From Longispora fulva (GTDB lineage: Bacteria > Actinomycetota > Actinomycetes > Mycobacteriales > Micromonosporaceae): a stretch of DNA of 64,000 nt. The DNA is taken from positions 1,550,001-1,614,000 of the forward strand of contig NZ_JADOUF010000001.1 of NCBI RefSeq assembly GCF_015751905.1, in the 5' to 3' direction. Shown here in pieces: positions 16,515-24,661 of this stretch. A program made the translations under genes and the position numbers. Numbering within the stretch: the stretch's first letter is position 1; each line of letters opens with the position of its first letter. The notes below the pieces were generated by a model. That model searched no databases, was not told the DNA's origin, and worked only from the letters and a program-made list of their open reading frames with translations.

Positions 16515-17261
16515 CTACCCTCGGCCGTCGGGGACGAGGGGCACCGGACGCCAGCTGTCCGGCTCGCGCGGGTCGGTCGTGAAGTCGTACCGCACCCGGC
16601 CGTCCGCCGACAGTGCCACCAGGGAGACCGAGCCCGTCGCGTACCGCCGGCCCTCGTGTTCCCGGTCGACCAGGATCGCCCGGTCGTCGTCCCCGGGCAG
16701 CCCGCCGCCGGCGAGGAGGTCCAGCCACCCGCCCCAGGCCGCGGCCGTCGCCAGCCCGGGCTCCGGCGTCGTCCCGCCGAGCGCGCGGAAGGCCGGCATG
16801 GTGTGGCTGACCCGGGGGTGTTCGAGGTTGTCGGCCCCGAGCGAGGAGACGATGTGCCTGCCGTCGGCCAGCTCCCGCCGGTCGAGCGTCTCGCCGTCCC
16901 AGCTCAGCAGCACCGCCGAGTCCAGGGAACACCGCAGCAGATGGAACCCGGCGTACGGCTCCGGATCCAGGTCGAGCGAACGCAGCGCCCGCAACGGCAG
17001 CGTGCCCCGGGAGACGGTGGCCTCCGCGTCCCGGGGCACCGGCTGCTGGTTGAGCACCACGGCGACCACCGGCGCCGCGGTGTCGACGGCGAGCCACGTG
17101 CCGCCGGCCACGTCGTCGCGGCCGCCCAGCACCTGCGCGCCGAGAGCCGGCCAGTACGCGGCCGGCGGGGACCACGGCCGGTCGGCGAACTCGTCGCGGA
17201 CACCGGCGAGGAGCACCGGCCACGGCCGGGAGCGGTCGAGATCGATGAACACGGTACACAT
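16515..17261 (-). CDS. TANGO2/NRDE family protein
   Basis: A 248-residue protein starting MCTVFIDLDRSRPWPVLLAGVRDEF, with Asn-Arg-Asp-Glu-type features (VRDEFADRPWSPPAAYWP; GGRDDVAGGTWLAVD) as in the TANGO2/NRDE family. The Cys at position 2 is typical and suggests an Ntn-hydrolase-like N-terminus after Met removal. Bacterial functions are unproven; heme handling has been proposed for eukaryotic relatives. The ATG at 17261 is 7 nt after a TACGCT hexamer on this strand, suggesting a leaderless message. It is divergent from the uridine-kinase-like gene. Confidence 0.75.
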   Translation of the reverse strand: MCTVFIDLDRSRPWPVLLAGVRDEFADRPWSPPAAYWPALGAQVLGGRDDVAGGTWLAVDTAAPVVAVVLNQQPVPRDAEATVSRGTLPLRALRSLDLDPEPYAGFHLLRCSLDSAVLLSWDGETLDRRELADGRHIVSSLGADNLEHPRVSHTMPAFRALGGTTPEPGLATAAAWGGWLDLLAGGGLPGDDDRAILVDREHEGRRYATGSVSLVALSADGRVRYDFTTDPREPDSWRPVPLVPDGRG

Positions 17262-17336
17262 CAGCCCCAGCGTAGCCGCGCGTCGGGCACGCTGGGGTGC
17301 GGGCGACGGTGGCTGGTGGGCGGGCATGATGGCAGG

Positions 17337-17972
17337 GTGCGGATTCGAGCGGTCACCCCGGAGGTCCTCGTCACCGAACTCGCTGACCGGATCGCCGCCG
17401 CCCCACCCGACGGCTGGGTGCGGGTCGCGCTGGACGGTGCCCCGGCGGCCCACCCGGGCCGGCTCGCCGACGACCTCGTCGCCCCGCTCCGCCTGCGCGG
17501 TCGGGCCACGCTGCGGGTGTCGGCGGCTGACTTTCTCCGCCCGGCCTCGCTGCGGTACGAGTTCGGTCGCACTGACCCCGACTCCTACTATTCCGACTGG
17601 CTGGACGCCAGGGCGCTCAACCGTGAGGTGCTCGACCCGCTCGCCGAGGGCGGCACAGGACGGGTCGTGCGCGCGCTGTGGGACGCGGCGTCCGACCGCG
17701 CGACGCGCACCCCGTACGAGGTCCTGGCCCCGGGAGGTGTCGTGCTGGTCGACGGCGCGTTGCTCCTCGGGCAGGGGCTGTCGTTCGACCTGGCCGTGCA
17801 CCTGTGGCTGTCGCCGGGCGCGCTCGCCCGGCGCACCCCGCCCGAGGAACACTGGACCCTGCCGGCGTTCGCCCGCTACGAGAACGAGGTCGGGCCGACC
17901 GGGTTCGCCGACCTCGTGGTGCGGATGGACGACCCGCGCCGCCCGGCGGTGTTCACCCCACTCGCGGACTGA
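17337..17972 (+). CDS. Uridine kinase-like protein with a degenerate P-loop
   Basis: A 211-residue protein resembling actinobacterial proteins labelled uridine kinase. The P-loop region reads RVALDGAPAAHPGRLADDLV where GxxGxGKS/T is expected; the glycine-lysine-serine core is missing. The later parts are kept: LRVSAADFLRPASLRYE, a DSYYSDWLDARALNREVLDPL substrate-type segment, and APGGVVLVDGALLLG (Walker B). It may therefore be a non-catalytic relative or use an altered site. The start is GTG 17337, behind CATGAT at short distance. It is divergent from the TANGO2 gene. Confidence 0.65.
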   Translation: MRIRAVTPEVLVTELADRIAAAPPDGWVRVALDGAPAAHPGRLADDLVAPLRLRGRATLRVSAADFLRPASLRYEFGRTDPDSYYSDWLDARALNREVLDPLAEGGTGRVVRALWDAASDRATRTPYEVLAPGGVVLVDGALLLGQGLSFDLAVHLWLSPGALARRTPPEEHWTLPAFARYENEVGPTGFADLVVRMDDPRRPAVFTPLAD

Positions 17973-18058
17973 ACACGCCCGGCCACCTCCGCCACAGGGC
18001 GACGCGGACGGGCCGCTGGAACCAGGGGCAGGTGTCGCCGTAACCGTCTGATGGGTTT

Positions 18059-18781
18059 TCAGGCGCTGGCCAGGCCGCCGTAGAAGTTGGTGGGCACGGC
18101 GCCGGGGGACTCCCCGTCCGCGAGTCCCCAGGCGGCGGCCGGCCGGATGCCGTCGGCCGTGAGCGTCCACGGCCCCAGCAGCGCCGCGAACTCGGCGGGC
18201 TCGCGCATGTGGAACGGCTCGCCCATCATGGCCAGGACCTGCGGATGGTCGGTGAGCAGCCGGCTGTCGAAGTCGAACGCCAGGTGGCTGCCGGCCGGGA
18301 CCGCGGCGTGCAGGTCGGCGAGCGCGCGGCGCAGCGTGTCGTCGTCGAAGAACACCGGCAGCCCGAAGACGGCCACGCCGACGGGGGAGCCGTTCCAGTC
18401 CGGCAGGGTCACGGTGCTCAGATCGGTCAGATCCCCGAAGGCGTACTCCACCCCCGGCACCCCGGCGACCACCTCCCGGCCGAGCGCGATGTTCTCCGCG
18501 TCGATGTCGAGGTAGAGCACCCGGGAGTCGGGCGCGTGCTCGTGCACGTTGCCGCAGGTCGGGATGCCGGCGCCGAAGACGAGGTAGTCGCGGATCCCGA
18601 GCGCGTGCAGCCGGCCGACGGCGCGGCCGATGAACCGGCGCAGGTCCCGGAACACGGCCGGTCCCGGCGGGTAGGCGGCCTCCAGCGCGCCGGCCGCCGC
18701 GACGTCCACGGGGTGGTGGTGGCTGCCGCCGAGCCAGTGGTCGATGATCCGCGCGGTGCTGGGGGTGTCCGGAGTGTCCAT
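18059..18781 (-). CDS. S-adenosyl methyltransferase (DUF574/Methyltransf_19 family)
   Basis: A 240-residue protein that begins with the family pattern (STARIIDHWLGGSHHHPVD) followed by FRDLRRFIGRAVGRLHALGIRDYLVFGAGIPT, VLYLDIDAENIALGREVV and AVFGLPVFF. It ends in VPTNFYGGLA. This family is greatly expanded in actinomycetes and is predicted to bind S-adenosylmethionine; substrates are unknown. The usual GxG motif region reads FGAGIPTCGNVHE. The ATG at 18781 lies 8 nt behind TAGGGT on this strand; a TTG three codons upstream is less likely. Confidence 0.8.
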   Translation of the reverse strand: MDTPDTPSTARIIDHWLGGSHHHPVDVAAAGALEAAYPPGPAVFRDLRRFIGRAVGRLHALGIRDYLVFGAGIPTCGNVHEHAPDSRVLYLDIDAENIALGREVVAGVPGVEYAFGDLTDLSTVTLPDWNGSPVGVAVFGLPVFFDDDTLRRALADLHAAVPAGSHLAFDFDSRLLTDHPQVLAMMGEPFHMREPAEFAALLGPWTLTADGIRPAAAWGLADGESPGAVPTNFYGGLASA

Positions 18782-18831
18782 GAGGGACAACCCTAGCGCG
18801 CGGCCCGAGGGGCGGCGGGTCGACAGCCCGG

Positions 18832-18878
<47 letters not shown>

Positions 18879-18915
18879 GCCGTCGATGTGGGACAACCTG
18901 TCCTCGGGATCTATC

Positions 18916-18934
18916 AGGAAGCCTTCCTATCTAA
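18916..18934 (+). promoter_or_regulatory. Chitosan-regulon box upstream of GH20
   Basis: AGGAA-GCC-TTCCT followed by ATCTAA; a 13-bp palindrome plus a conserved 6-bp extension. The same arrangement occurs before the GH75 gene (20752) and csxA (29346, reversed). It lies 40 nt before the GH20 start codon. The likely binder is the ROK repressor at 21615-22838. Confidence 0.65.
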
Positions 18935-18974
18935 TACGCTCGATGGCACCACCTCACCCCTCCGGAGGATCACC

Positions 18975-20690
18975 ATGAGATCCAGAACCCCGTTGGCCCT
19001 GCTCGCGGCGCTGGTCGTCGTGTCGGGCGCGGCCAGCCCCGCCCTCGCGGCCCCCGCGCCGGGCCGCGCCCCGTCCCAGGTCGGGGCCCGCAGCGCAGCG
19101 CCGGCCGGTGGCTGGGACGCCGCCCTGGCCCGGGCCTCGGACGCGGCCACCGCCGCTGAGGCCACCGAGGCGGGCACGGCGTCCGCCGCCGAGGCCGGCC
19201 GGGCACTTGCCGTCACCAGCCGCATGTCGACCCTCGTCCCGGTCCCGGTGACCGTCCAGCCCGCCACCGGCGCCGACTACCCCCTCACCGCCACCACCTG
19301 GATCTACGCCGACCCGGGCGCCGAGGCCCCCGCCGCGTACCTGGCCGGCGTCCTGCGCCCCGCCACCGGCTACCAGCTCCCGGTCCAGCCGGCCCCCGGC
19401 ACCGGCATCTCCCTGCTGCTCAGCGGCGCGGACCCGACCGTCGGAGACGAGGGCTACCAGCTCGACGTGACCGCCGCCAAGGTCGTGCTCCGGGCCCGGA
19501 CCGCCGCCGGACTGTTCGAGGGCGTCCAGTCCCTCCGCCAGCTCCTCCCCGCGAGGGTCGAGAGCCCGACGGCCCAGTCCGGACCGTGGCAGGTGGCCGG
19601 CGGGCACATCGTGGACCACCCCCGGTACGCGTACCGGGGCGCGATGCTCGACGTCGCCCGGCACTTCCGTCCGGTGGCCGACGTCGAGCGGTACATCGAC
19701 GAGGTCGCCCGCTACAAGATCAATTATCTGCACCTGCACCTGACGGACGACCAGGGCTGGCGGCTGGTGATCAACAGCTGGCCCCGGCTGGCCACGTACG
19801 GCGGCAGCACCCAGGTCGGCGGCGGCCCCGGTGGCTACTACACCCAGGCCGACTACACCGCGATCGTGGCGTACGCGCAGGCCAGGCATGTCACGATCGT
19901 CCCCGAGGTGGACATGCCCGGGCACACCAACGCCGCTCTGGCCTCCTACGCCGAGCTGAACTGCGACGGCAAGGCCCCGCCGCTGTACACCGGGGTCGAC
20001 GTCGGCTTCAGCACGCTGTGCGTGCACAAGGAGCTGACGTACCGGTTCATCGAGGACGTGGTCACGGAGCTGGCGGCGCTGACCCCCGGCCCGTACCTGC
20101 ACCTCGGCGGGGACGAGGCGACCTCGACCACTCCGGCGGACTACGCGACGTTCGTCAACCGGGTGCAGGCCATCGCCCACGCGCACGGCAAGATCGTGCT
20201 CGGCTGGCACGACGTGGTGCACGCGACGCCGCTGCCGACGACCGTGGCCCAGTACTGGGGGACCGAGACCAGCGACGCCCAGGTCGCGGCGGCCACGAAG
20301 AAGGGCACCACGCTCATCATGTCGCCAGCGAGTAAGGCGTACCTGGACATGAAGTACACCGCGAGCACCCCGCTCGGCCAGGACTGGGCCGGGCTGATCG
20401 AGGTGAAGGCCGCCTACAACTGGGACCCGGGCTCCTTCCTCAGCGGCGTCGCGTCCTCGGCGATCACCGGGATCGAGGCCCCGGTGTGGACGGAGACGCT
20501 GAAGTCGCAGCGCGACGTCGAGTACATGGCGTTCCCGAGGCTGCCGGCCCTCGCCGAGCTGGGCTGGTCGCCGAAGTCCACCCACGACTGGAACACCTTC
20601 AAGGTGCGGCTCGGCACGCAGGGCCCGCGCTGGAAGGCTGCCGGCGTCACGTACTACCGCTCGCCCCAGGTGCCCTGGGCGACATCCTGA
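18975..20690 (+). CDS. Secreted GH20 beta-N-acetylhexosaminidase
   Basis: A 571-residue exported enzyme with a Sec signal peptide (RSRTPLALLAALVVVSGAASPALA). An Ala-rich linker comes next, then an N-terminal GH20b domain (about 90-215) and the GH20 TIM barrel (about 220-560). The catalytic pair is in HLGGDEATS (Asp380, Glu381); YRGAMLDVARHF and VPEVDMPGHTNAAL are also typical. It removes terminal GlcNAc or GalNAc from chitin oligosaccharides, by substrate-assisted catalysis known for the family. ATG 18975 is chosen for its GGAGG ribosome binding site; the 29 codons upstream would read through the operator. It is followed by the chitosanase and probably belongs to the same regulon. Confidence 0.9.
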   Translation: MRSRTPLALLAALVVVSGAASPALAAPAPGRAPSQVGARSAAPAGGWDAALARASDAATAAEATEAGTASAAEAGRALAVTSRMSTLVPVPVTVQPATGADYPLTATTWIYADPGAEAPAAYLAGVLRPATGYQLPVQPAPGTGISLLLSGADPTVGDEGYQLDVTAAKVVLRARTAAGLFEGVQSLRQLLPARVESPTAQSGPWQVAGGHIVDHPRYAYRGAMLDVARHFRPVADVERYIDEVARYKINYLHLHLTDDQGWRLVINSWPRLATYGGSTQVGGGPGGYYTQADYTAIVAYAQARHVTIVPEVDMPGHTNAALASYAELNCDGKAPPLYTGVDVGFSTLCVHKELTYRFIEDVVTELAALTPGPYLHLGGDEATSTTPADYATFVNRVQAIAHAHGKIVLGWHDVVHATPLPTTVAQYWGTETSDAQVAAATKKGTTLIMSPASKAYLDMKYTASTPLGQDWAGLIEVKAAYNWDPGSFLSGVASSAITGIEAPVWTETLKSQRDVEYMAFPRLPALAELGWSPKSTHDWNTFKVRLGTQGPRWKAAGVTYYRSPQVPWATS

Positions 20691-20701
20691 TAGATCGGCT
20701 C

Positions 20702-20730
20702 TTGACCAGTTAAATCGATGATTGTAGGTT
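20702..20730 (+). promoter_or_regulatory. Predicted promoter of the GH75 chitosanase
   Basis: TTGACC (20702-20707), a 17-nt spacer and TAGGTT (20725-20730). The predicted start near 20738 puts the downstream box at about +14 to +32, a position suited to repression. Confidence 0.5.
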
Positions 20731-20751
20731 GAGCGGCGCGGGGGATCAGAA

Positions 20752-20770
20752 AGGTAACCTACCTATCTAA
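20752..20770 (+). promoter_or_regulatory. Chitosan-regulon box upstream of GH75
   Basis: AGGTA-ACC-TACCT followed by ATCTAA, ending 12 nt before the chitosanase ATG and just before its GTGGAGG ribosome binding site. It has the same form as the boxes before GH20 and csxA. Confidence 0.65.
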
Positions 20771-20782
20771 GTGGAGGTCCCC

Positions 20783-21460
20783 ATGCGTCGACCCGGACTC
20801 GCGGCATTCACCCTCGCGGCTGTGACCGTGCCCCTGCTGACCGTCCCCGCGACGACCGCCTCGGCGGGCACCCTCGCCGGCCCGACCGCCGCCCAACTGC
20901 TCGCCCGGGCCGGGCAGGGCTGCACCGTGGTGTCGCACGGCAAGTACGCCACCGACGACGACACCTCGTCCACCGTGAACATCTGCAAGGCGGGCTCCGC
21001 GTTCGTCTGGAAGGCCGATCTGGACGTCGACTGCGACGGGGTGCAGACGAGCCACTGCAACCACAGCACGGATCCGTGGTACCAGGACCAGACGTCCTTC
21101 CAGACCTCGAAGGGCAAGTCGTTCACGGCCGACGTCACGCACTACTTCGTGATCCCGCTGCCCAGCTCGCGGTTCAGCTACAAGTCCAACGGGATCAAGC
21201 CCGGCAGCGTCGCCGCGGTCATCTACAACAACAAGGTCGTCTACGCGGTGTTCGCCGACGAGGGCCCGAGCAACATCATCGGGGAGGCGTCCTACGCCAC
21301 GGCCCAGGCCCTGGGCATCAACCCGGACCCGGCCAACGGCGGCGTCGACTCGGGCGTGACCTACATCGTGTTCCCCGGCCAGGTCCCGAGTCCGGTGGAG
21401 ACCAACAGCGTCATCGACAGCAAGGGCGCGGCGGCGGCCAACGCCTTCGTGAACAGCTAG
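20783..21460 (+). CDS. Secreted GH75 chitosanase
   Basis: A 225-residue secreted enzyme with a signal peptide (RRPGLAAFTLAAVTVPLLTVPATTASA). The GH75 core has VWKADLDVDCDG and FADEGPSNIIGEAS. Asp159 and Glu168 are nine residues apart, the spacing of the catalytic pair described for fungal GH75 chitosanase. Four to five cysteines (GCT, NICKAG, VDCDG, SHCN) may form disulfides. It cleaves chitosan internally to glucosamine oligomers, which suits the neighbouring exo-glucosaminidase and importer. ATG 20783 follows GTGGAGG; the GTG at 20771 lies within that site. A strong hairpin follows the stop. Confidence 0.9.
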   Translation: MRRPGLAAFTLAAVTVPLLTVPATTASAGTLAGPTAAQLLARAGQGCTVVSHGKYATDDDTSSTVNICKAGSAFVWKADLDVDCDGVQTSHCNHSTDPWYQDQTSFQTSKGKSFTADVTHYFVIPLPSSRFSYKSNGIKPGSVAAVIYNNKVVYAVFADEGPSNIIGEASYATAQALGINPDPANGGVDSGVTYIVFPGQVPSPVETNSVIDSKGAAAANAFVNS

Positions 21461-21465
21461 CAGTA

Positions 21466-21489
21466 GGGGCGGGCTTCACGGCCCGCCCC
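21466..21489 (+). terminator. Hairpin terminator after chitosanase
   Basis: Perfect 9-bp stem GGGGCGGGC / GCCCGCCCC with loop TTCACG, 5 nt after the stop codon. No T-run follows. Confidence 0.75.
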
Positions 21490-21614
21490 ACCATCACACC
21501 CATCAAATCTTTCGGTGGGCCTCTCCTGCAGCGTCGGCCCTGGATTCCGGAGTGATCGGTCACGCACCTCGGCCACCCGGACGCGGGCGATCACCCGGTC
21601 GTCCGGGGCGGCGG

Positions 21615-22838
21615 TCAGAACGCCGGGCTGCCCAGCCGCGCGAACAGCGCCTCGCGGGCCGCCGACAGTGACGCCTCCAGCGCCCCGAACAGCACCGCGT
21701 CGTCCTCCACCCCGGTCACCGCGATCGGGGTCCGCAGCTCGCCGATCTCGCCCAGCGAGGCCTCCACGGCCGCCCGGAGCGGATCGGCCCCGGCCTGCGC
21801 GACCTCCCCGGCGAGCACCACCAACGGCGGGTCGAGCACGGCCACGACGGCGGCGAGCCCGACGGCGATACGCGCGGCCAGTACCCCGAGAAACGCCCGG
21901 CCCCGCCCGGCGGCCTCCTGCGGCCCACCCGCCAGCGCCGCGCCTCCGGCCGTCCCCACCGCCGCCACGGCCAGCGCCACCGCGTCATGCGCCGTCTCCG
22001 CCACGAACCCGTACTCCGCGGCCAACGCCACCACGGCGGGCCCGCCCACGAGCTCCTCGTAGTCGGGCCGCCGCTCGGCCCCGGGCAACCCGACCGGCAT
22101 GTACCCGATCTCCCCGGCCCCCTGCCGGGCCCCGCGCAGCAACGTCCCCCCGAGGTCGATGGCCAGCCCGACCCCCTCGCCGAGCCACAGCATCGCGAAC
22201 CCCGCCGAGGGGTCGGCCGCGGCCACCCCCCGGTGCCGCTCGGCCACGGCCGCGAGGTTCACGTCGTTGTCGACGTGCGCGGCCCGGTACGCCCGGCGGA
22301 CCTCGCCGAGCAGCCCCGGCCGCTCCCACCCGGGCACGTGGATGTGCCGAACCATGTCGGTGCGCTCGTCGTAGGACCCGGGGATCGCCAGCTGCACGTG
22401 GTCGAGCTGGTCGACCCGCAGCCCGGCCCGTCGGCACAGCTCCTCGACGGCGCCGGTGACGGCCCGGGCCGCGTCGGTACCCGCGAAGTCGACCTCGACC
22501 TCGATCCGGGCCCGCAGCGCGCCGGACAGGTCGCACACGGCCGCCGCGATCGTGGAGGCCTTGCGCACGGACACGGCGGCGGCGTAGGCCGCCTCCGGGT
22601 TCGCCGCGTAGATCTCGGCGGTCGGCCCGGGCCCACCGCCCTGGGTGCGACCCACGGTCAGGGCGAGCCCGGCGTCCTGGAGCCTGCGGAGCACCTCGGA
22701 GGTGGACGGCTTGGACAGGCCGATCAGCGCGCGCAGGTCGGCCCTGGTCAACGGGCCGCTCTCGAGCAGGTGCGCGAGTGCCGCGGACTCGTTGATGGCG
22801 CCCAGGAGCCGGGACGAGCCAGAGACCCTAGCCATCAT
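21615..22838 (-). CDS. ROK-family transcriptional repressor (CsnR-like by context)
   Basis: A 407-residue regulator with an N-terminal winged helix (about 10-75: LESGPLTRADLRALIGLSKPSTSEVLRRLQDAG) and a ROK sugar-kinase-like domain. The usual ROK zinc site (CxCGxxGCxE) is absent: the region reads GEIGYMPVG...RRPDYEELVGG with no cysteines. It lies 39 nt downstream of the second permease gene on the same strand and is probably the last gene of the csxA-transporter operon. In Streptomyces, a ROK regulator (CsnR) represses chitosanase and a similar transporter operon. The shared boxes upstream of GH20, GH75 and csxA are its likely targets; that link is inferred. The start is ATG 22838 or 22835. 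Confidence 0.85.
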   Translation of the reverse strand: MMARVSGSSRLLGAINESAALAHLLESGPLTRADLRALIGLSKPSTSEVLRRLQDAGLALTVGRTQGGGPGPTAEIYAANPEAAYAAAVSVRKASTIAAAVCDLSGALRARIEVEVDFAGTDAARAVTGAVEELCRRAGLRVDQLDHVQLAIPGSYDERTDMVRHIHVPGWERPGLLGEVRRAYRAAHVDNDVNLAAVAERHRGVAAADPSAGFAMLWLGEGVGLAIDLGGTLLRGARQGAGEIGYMPVGLPGAERRPDYEELVGGPAVVALAAEYGFVAETAHDAVALAVAAVGTAGGAALAGGPQEAAGRGRAFLGVLAARIAVGLAAVVAVLDPPLVVLAGEVAQAGADPLRAAVEASLGEIGELRTPIAVTGVEDDAVLFGALEASLSAAREALFARLGSPAF

Positions 22839-22877
22839 GCCGCCTTCGTCGGTAACGGAGTGTGGAGCAACAGTGTC

Positions 22878-23714
22878 TCAGCCCTTCACCGAGGCCGCAG
22901 CCAGCCCGTCGACCACATATCGCTGGAAGGCCAGGGCGAGCAGCACCGGGGGCAGGGTGGCCAGCACGCCGCCGGCCGCGACGAGCCCGAAGTCGGCGCT
23001 GTAGCGGCCGGTGAACTCGGCGATCGCGACCGGCACGGTCTTGGCCTCGGGCGTGGCCGTGAAGATCAGCGCGTAGAGGAACTCGTCCCAGGACATCAGG
23101 AACGTGAACATCATCGTCGCGAACAGCCCCGGCCGGGCAACCGGCAGCACGACCCGCAGCAGGGCCCCGAGCCGGCTGCACCCGTCGACCCGGGCGGCCT
23201 CCTCCAGCTCCACCGGGAGGGAGAGGAACTGGTTCGTCATGATCCACAGTACGAAGGGCGTGGTGAACGACGTGTACACCACGATCAGTCCGATCTTGCT
23301 GTCCAGCAGCTGGAGCTGGGTGAGCACCAGGTACAGCGGGATGAGCAGCGCGATCGGGGGCAGCATGTACGCGATCAGGAACGCCACCATCGTGCTCCGC
23401 CGGAACCGGAACCGCAGCCGGGCCAGGGCGTAGCCGCCCAGCACCCCGATCACCATGGACACCGCGACCGTGCCGAGGGCGACGATCACGCTGTTGCCCA
23501 TCGACTGCCGGAACAGCCCGGCCACGTCGGAGCCGTCGGAGTTGGCGATCGCGTCGTACCGCGACCAGGTCGGGTGCTCGGGGATCCAGTGCAACGGCCG
23601 GGCGAGCAGGTCACGGGGCTCGGACACGCTGGCGATGACGAGCCAGGCCAGCGGGGCGAGGAACACCGCGGCCACGAACGCGGCGGCGGCGTGGATGAAG
23701 ATCTTGTACCTCAC
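22878..23714 (-). CDS. Carbohydrate ABC transporter permease, MalG type
   Basis: A 278-residue inner-membrane permease of the CUT1 class with six hydrophobic helices. It has the EAA loop EEAARVDGCSRLGALLRVVLPVARPGL that docks the ATPase. It pairs with the upstream permease. GTG 23714 overlaps the preceding stop in a GTGA junction, so translation is coupled. No ATP-binding protein is encoded in the operon; as in other actinomycete CUT1 systems a shared MsiK-type ATPase elsewhere probably energises it. The substrate is probably glucosamine or chitosan oligomers, judged from csxA in the same operon. Confidence 0.88.
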   Translation of the reverse strand: MRYKIFIHAAAAFVAAVFLAPLAWLVIASVSEPRDLLARPLHWIPEHPTWSRYDAIANSDGSDVAGLFRQSMGNSVIVALGTVAVSMVIGVLGGYALARLRFRFRRSTMVAFLIAYMLPPIALLIPLYLVLTQLQLLDSKIGLIVVYTSFTTPFVLWIMTNQFLSLPVELEEAARVDGCSRLGALLRVVLPVARPGLFATMMFTFLMSWDEFLYALIFTATPEAKTVPVAIAEFTGRYSADFGLVAAGGVLATLPPVLLALAFQRYVVDGLAAASVKG

Positions 23715-24661
23715 AGCAGTGCCCCCCTCTTGCGCAGCGTCCGCAGATACACCACGGACAGCACCAGCACCACGGCCGTGACCAGGTACGACAGCGCCGA
23801 ACCGTAGCCGAGCCGCTGGTCGGAGAACGCCCGGACATAGGTGTAGAACGCCACGGTCTGCGTGCCGCTCGCCGGGCCGCCGCCGGTGACGATGTAGACG
23901 ATGTCGAAGATGCGCACCGTGTCGATGGTGCGCAGGACGAGCACGATCACGATGCTCGGCACCAGCATCGGCACCGTGATGGAGAAGAAGGACCGGATCG
24001 GGCCGGCCCCGTCGATCCGGGCCGCCTCGTACAGGTCGGACGGGATGTTCTGCAGGCCCGCCAGGAGCAGGAACGCCACGAGCGAGGTGTTCTTCCAGAC
24101 GTCGGCGGCCATCACCATGTTCAGGGCCAGAAACGGGTCGGACCCCAGCCACGACCTGTACTCGTCCATCAGCCCGAGCTGGGTCAGCACCGCGTTCAGC
24201 GCGCCGTACTGCCCGGAGAAGATGTAGCGCCACATCGCGCCCGACACGATCGTCGGCAGCGCCCACGGCACGATCACGATGGCCCGGAACAGCCACCGGG
24301 CGCGCAGCGGCGCGTTGAGCAGCAGCGCGATGCCGACCCCGAAGACGACCTCGAAGAAGATGGAGGTCACGGAGAAGTACGAGGTCTGCCACACGGCCCG
24401 CCAGAACCCGGGGTCGCCCAGGGCCTCGACGTAGTTGGACACCCCGACGAACGGGGTGCTGTCGTCCAGCGGCCCGTCGACGTCCAGCACGGACGTGACC
24501 AGGGTGCGTACGACGGGGTAGACGACGACGCCGAACACGACGAACGCGGCCGGCAGCAGCAGGAAGAGCGCGAAGCGGGCCTCGCCCCGCCCCGCGCGGG
24601 AGGGACGCACGGGCGTCTCCTGCGCGCGGGGCGGGGCGGGCCGGTTGAGCTGGTCGGTCAC
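23711..24661 (-). CDS. Carbohydrate ABC transporter permease, MalF type
   Basis: A 316-residue permease of the CUT1 class. It has an Arg/Pro-rich cytoplasmic N-terminus (about 1-28), six transmembrane helices and the EAA motif YEAARIDGAGPIRSFFSITVPML. Periplasmic-side loops include DVDGPLDDSTPFVGVSNYVEALGD, typical of MalF partners. GTG 24661 overlaps the stop of the binding-protein gene by 4 nt (GTGA), and its own stop overlaps the next permease in the same way, giving a tightly coupled operon. Confidence 0.88.
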   Translation of the reverse strand: MTDQLNRPAPPRAQETPVRPSRAGRGEARFALFLLLPAAFVVFGVVVYPVVRTLVTSVLDVDGPLDDSTPFVGVSNYVEALGDPGFWRAVWQTSYFSVTSIFFEVVFGVGIALLLNAPLRARWLFRAIVIVPWALPTIVSGAMWRYIFSGQYGALNAVLTQLGLMDEYRSWLGSDPFLALNMVMAADVWKNTSLVAFLLLAGLQNIPSDLYEAARIDGAGPIRSFFSITVPMLVPSIVIVLVLRTIDTVRIFDIVYIVTGGGPASGTQTVAFYTYVRAFSDQRLGYGSALSYLVTAVVLVLSVVYLRTLRKRGALL

